Source: Chimaeribacter coloradensis (lineage in GTDB: Bacteria > Pseudomonadota > Gammaproteobacteria > Enterobacterales > Enterobacteriaceae). From it: a stretch of DNA of 64,000 bases. Made by a program: the position numbers and the translations under genes. Below are positions 61,318 to 64,000 of the stretch, one piece after another. The stretch spans positions 124,001 through 188,000 of the forward strand of contig NZ_PJZH01000001.1 of the NCBI RefSeq assembly GCF_002858715.1, given 5' to 3'. Numbering within the stretch: position 1 is the first letter of the stretch; every line of letters begins with the position of its first letter. The notes under the pieces were generated by a model, which ran no database searches, was not told the DNA's origin, and worked only from the letters and a program-made list of their open reading frames with translations.

Positions 61318-62430
61318 TCAACTCAGGGTAACATCTTCCAGCGGTATGCAGCTGCAACTCAGCAGCGTACCGTCGTCCCCCAGTGCATCCTGCACCAGCG
61401 GGGCCACCTTTCCCCCCTCCAGCGTCAGGCGGCAGCTGCCGCACAACCCGGCCCGGCATGAATAGGGAATGCGGAACCCCTGTTGCTCGAGCTGGTCCAG
61501 CAGCACCTCTTTTTTATTGCCGGTAAAGCGCTGCCCCTGATAGGTGATAGCGACCGCCTGGGCAGACGGCGCGGCAGGCGCAGGGGGGGCCAGCGGGGCG
61601 CTGACTTTCCCGGTACCGTAGGTGCGCGGCGTACAGGTAGCGAGCACCTCGACCTCGTCACCGGCCCGGATGATACCGCTGTTGCGCGCTATCAGGTTCA
61701 TGCCGAAATCGACGTCGCCATTGGGGGCCGTGCGGAACGTCTGCAGTGTCTTCAGCGGCTCGCCGCCCGGATGTTTCACCCCGCGCTCGGTGCTGACGGT
61801 GGTCAGCACGCAGCGGCTGCACGGTTTCACCGCCTCAAACACCACGCTGCCGACCCGCACCTCTGCCCAGCTGTCTTCTGCAAACGCGCCGGCCCCGGTG
61901 ACCACCAGGTTCGGCCGGAACTGCTCGAGTTTAATCCCGGCCGGGCAGCGGCGGCGCAGCTCCTCCAGCGAGGCCTCATTGACCAGCAGGAACGGGTAGC
62001 CGTCAGCGAAGGTCAGCGGGGTGTCGGGGTGGCCTTTCACCCGGCGGCTCAGGGTTGGCCCCAGCCAGCGCAGCTGCACATCGCGCGACAGGTAACCGCT
62101 CAGCCAGCGATTGATGGCCTCCGGAGCGATGCGGGCGGTAAACTGATTCCCCCAGACTTCGGTCGGGCTCTCCGTCGCACTGAATTCGTCATAGCGGATA
62201 ACGGCGCTGTCGCCGTCCGGCGCGGCGATGAACAGGCCATCCGGCAGCAGGGCAGGGGTGAACTGCACCATCTGCGGCAACTGGCGGGCGGTAATAAAGG
62301 TGCCGTCCGGCGCAGTGACCATAAAGGCGCGGTCAAACGCCGGCCCGGCACGCTCCGCCAGCAGCTGTGAAAGCTGTAGCCCACGCATCGATTTCACCGG
62401 ATGGATGAAAAGTTTGGAGAGGGTAATCAC
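61318..62430 (-). CDS. ycbX: MOSC and 2Fe-2S domain reductase YcbX
   Basis: YcbX is a molybdenum-cofactor (MOSC) protein that in E. coli detoxifies N-hydroxylated base analogues such as 6-N-hydroxylaminopurine, with electrons from CysJ. The 370-residue protein has an MOSC N-domain ([15 protein letters not shown]), the MOSC core ([16 protein letters not shown] and [12 protein letters not shown] with the Mo-ligand cysteine region), and a C-terminal plant-type 2Fe-2S ferredoxin domain ([13 protein letters not shown] and a final CSC). The start is GTG 62430, with AAGGAG six bases upstream; it aligns with the E. coli N-terminus. The linker ([12 protein letters not shown]) is Pro/Ala-rich. Confidence 0.95.
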   Translation of the reverse strand: MITLSKLFIHPVKSMRGLQLSQLLAERAGPAFDRAFMVTAPDGTFITARQLPQMVQFTPALLPDGLFIAAPDGDSAVIRYDEFSATESPTEVWGNQFTARIAPEAINRWLSGYLSRDVQLRWLGPTLSRRVKGHPDTPLTFADGYPFLLVNEASLEELRRRCPAGIKLEQFRPNLVVTGAGAFAEDSWAEVRVGSVVFEAVKPCSRCVLTTVSTERGVKHPGGEPLKTLQTFRTAPNGDVDFGMNLIARNSGIIRAGDEVEVLATCTPRTYGTGKVSAPLAPPAPAAPSAQAVAITYQGQRFTGNKKEVLLDQLEQQGFRIPYSCRAGLCGSCRLTLEGGKVAPLVQDALGDDGTLLSCSCIPLEDVTLS

Positions 62431-62470
62431 TGCTGACTCCTTGCCGGCATAAATGAGAGTCAGCAACTTT

Positions 62471-62498
62471 ATGACAAGCGGGTGGGATTAGCTATAAT
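62471..62498 (+). promoter_or_regulatory. Sigma-70 promoter of rlmL
   Basis: ATGACA (62471-62476, 5/6) and a perfect TATAAT (62493-62498) are separated by 16 bases. The start would be near 62505, about 27 bases before the rlmL ATG. Confidence 0.75.
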
Positions 62499-62531
62499 GC
62501 GCAACAATTTTCTATTTGGTGATAAGTCGAT

Positions 62532-64000
62532 ATGAACTCTCTGTTTGCCAGCACGGCGCGTGGTCTGGAAGAACTGTTAAAAAGCGAACTGGAAGCGCTG
62601 GGCGCCCACGCCTGTAAAGTGGTACAGGGTGGGGTACATTTTCAGGGGGACGATCGTCTTCTGTATCAAAGCCTGCTGTGGAGCCGCCTGGCGTCACGTA
62701 TTCTGCTGCCGCTCAATGAATTCAAGGTACACAGCGACCTGGACCTCTACCTGGGCGTGATGGCGATTGACTGGCCCTCTGTGTTCGGCGTGGATAAAAC
62801 CTTCGCGGTGCATTTCAGCGGCCTGAATGATGAGATCCGCAACAGCCAGTACGGCGCGCTGAAGGTCAAAGACGCCATCGTGGACAGCTTCACCCGCAAG
62901 ATCGACCAGCGGCCGAACGTGGCGAAACAGCAGCCGGACATCCGCGTGAATGTCTTCCTGCAACGCGACACCGCCAGTGTGGCGCTGGACCTGAGCGGCG
63001 ACGGCCTGCATCAGCGCGGCTACCGTGACCTGACCGGCGCGGCCCCGCTGAAAGAGAACCTGGCGGCGGCGATCGTGATGCGCTCCGGCTGGGCGGCGGG
63101 CACCCCGCTGCTCGACCCGATGTGCGGTTCCGGCACGCTGCTGATTGAGGGGGCGATGATCGCCTCTGACCGCGCGCCCGGCCTGCATCGCCAGCACTGG
63201 GGCTTCACTGCCTGGAACGGCTTCAACGCCGACCTGTGGCGCGAAGTCACCACCGAAGCGCAGGTGCGCGCCCGCCGCGGCCTGCAGGAGACCACCTCCC
63301 GCTTCTTCGGCTCAGACATCGACCGCCGCGTGATTGAGATGGCGCGCGCCAACGCCCGCCGTGCCGGCGTCGCGGAGCTGATCACCTTTAACAGCAACGA
63401 CGTCAGCAAGCTGGTCAACCCGCTGCCGGAAGGCCCGCGCGGTACCGTGATCAGCAACCCGCCGTACGGTGAGCGCCTGGAGAGTGAACCGGCGCTGATT
63501 GCCCTGCACAACCTGCTGGGCCGCATCATGAAAACCCAGTTCGGCGGCTGGCAGTTGTCGCTGTTCAGCGCCTCGCCGGAGCTGCTGAGCTGCCTGCAAC
63601 TGCGTGCCGAGCGCCAGTTCAAGGCCAAAAACGGCCCGCTGGATTGCGTGCAGAAAAACTACCAGCTGGCGGACAACCCGGAAGGCGCCGCCACCGGCGG
63701 CCAGATTGCCGAGGATTTCGCCAACCGCCTGCGCAAAAACCTGCGCAAGCTGGAGAAATGGGCCAGGCAGCAGGGCATCGAATGCTACCGCCTGTATGAT
63801 GCCGATCTGCCGGAATATAACGTGGCGGTGGATCGCTACGGCAGCAAAGTGGTGGTGCAGGAGTATGCGCCGCCGAAAACCGTGGATGCACAGAAAGCGC
63901 GCCAGCGCCTGTTTGACGTGATCAACGCCACGCTGTCGGTGCTGGATCTGCCTTCCAATCAGCTGGTGCTGAAGACCCGCGAGCGGCAGAAAGGCAAAAA
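62532..64000 (+). CDS. rlmL: 23S rRNA methyltransferase RlmKL, N-terminal part (3' end outside window)
   Basis: RlmKL is a fused enzyme: its N-terminal half makes m2G2445 and its C-terminal half makes m7G2069 in 23S rRNA. The visible 489 codons begin [24 protein letters not shown]. They contain the THUMP RNA-binding domain, the first methyltransferase with SAM motif [19 protein letters not shown], and the catalytic NPPY (SNPPYGERL). The fragment also includes the linker to the second domain ([18 protein letters not shown]). The RlmK half runs off the window; E. coli RlmKL has about 702 residues. Confidence 0.98.
   Translation, partial: MNSLFASTARGLEELLKSELEALGAHACKVVQGGVHFQGDDRLLYQSLLWSRLASRILLPLNEFKVHSDLDLYLGVMAIDWPSVFGVDKTFAVHFSGLNDEIRNSQYGALKVKDAIVDSFTRKIDQRPNVAKQQPDIRVNVFLQRDTASVALDLSGDGLHQRGYRDLTGAAPLKENLAAAIVMRSGWAAGTPLLDPMCGSGTLLIEGAMIASDRAPGLHRQHWGFTAWNGFNADLWREVTTEAQVRARRGLQETTSRFFGSDIDRRVIEMARANARRAGVAELITFNSNDVSKLVNPLPEGPRGTVISNPPYGERLESEPALIALHNLLGRIMKTQFGGWQLSLFSASPELLSCLQLRAERQFKAKNGPLDCVQKNYQLADNPEGAATGGQIAEDFANRLRKNLRKLEKWARQQGIECYRLYDADLPEYNVAVDRYGSKVVVQEYAPPKTVDAQKARQRLFDVINATLSVLDLPSNQLVLKTRERQKGK

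Overview
This window is a continuous stretch of core chromosome from a member of the Enterobacterales. Gene order follows the ftsK-to-rlmL (20-21 min) segment of Escherichia coli almost gene for gene: ftsK-lolA-rarA-serS-dmsABC-ycaD-pflA-pflB-focA-ycaO-ycaP-serC-aroA-cmk-rpsA-ihfB-ycaI(comEC)-msbA-lpxK-ycaQ-ycaR-kdsB-ycbJ-elyC-cmoM-mukFEB-ldtD-mepK-gloC-aspC-ompF-asnS-pncB-pepN-ssuBCDAE-pyrD-zapC-ycbX-rlmL. The proteins are clearly orthologous but noticeably diverged from E. coli and the coding DNA is GC-rich. An enterobacterial genus outside the closest E. coli relatives is therefore likely, but I cannot name the family from the sequence alone. I see no rRNA, tRNA, IS element, prophage or CRISPR array. 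The first gene (ftsK) and the last (rlmL) are cut by the window edges.

Region by region. 1-4.9 kb: the motor domain of FtsK, lipoprotein carrier LolA, replication-repair ATPase RarA and seryl-tRNA synthetase. 5-10 kb: an anaerobic DMSO reductase operon, dmsABC plus its chaperone dmsD, behind a near-ideal class II FNR promoter and followed by what looks like a decayed NapF-type ferredoxin. 10-15.7 kb: the MFS transporter ycaD, then the anaerobic formate block pflA/pflB/focA on the minus strand, again with an FNR box at canonical spacing. 16-18.7 kb: ycaO and ycaP, divergent. 18.9-24.5 kb: serC-aroA, then cmk-rpsA-ihfB. 24.7-29.7 kb: comEC/ycaI, which has no usable ATG, GTG or TTG at its proper N-terminus, followed by the lipid A genes msbA-lpxK. 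30-30.7 kb: two cold-shock-domain genes, not found at this place in E. coli, one orthodox and one with a broken RNP2 motif.

30.8-42.3 kb: ycaQ, ycaR-kdsB, ycbJ, elyC, then cmoM-mukF-mukE-mukB, translationally coupled by ATGA or longer overlaps. 42.5-45.9 kb: the envelope enzymes ldtD and mepK and the glyoxalase II gloC. 45.9-51.6 kb: aspC, ompF, asnS and pncB, all minus strand and each with its own terminator; the ompF leader is very like that of E. coli. 52-59.2 kb: pepN, then the sulfonate utilisation operon ssuEADCB on the minus strand. 59.3-64 kb: pyrD with a PurR box and a nucleotide-sensing leader, zapC, ycbX and the 5' part of rlmL.

Functional themes are anaerobic respiration and fermentation (dms, pfl, focA), chromosome segregation (FtsK, MukBEF), envelope biogenesis (LolA, MsbA, LpxK, KdsB, ElyC, LdtD, MepK, OmpF) and translation (SerS, S1, AsnS, CmoM, RlmL). 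I did not find a convincing new multi-gene system. The points that most merit a second look are the non-canonical comEC start, the ferredoxin remnant, the extra csp pair, the structured 510-bp pncB-pepN intergenic region, and the one-sided orientation of FtsK-guiding KOPS octamers.
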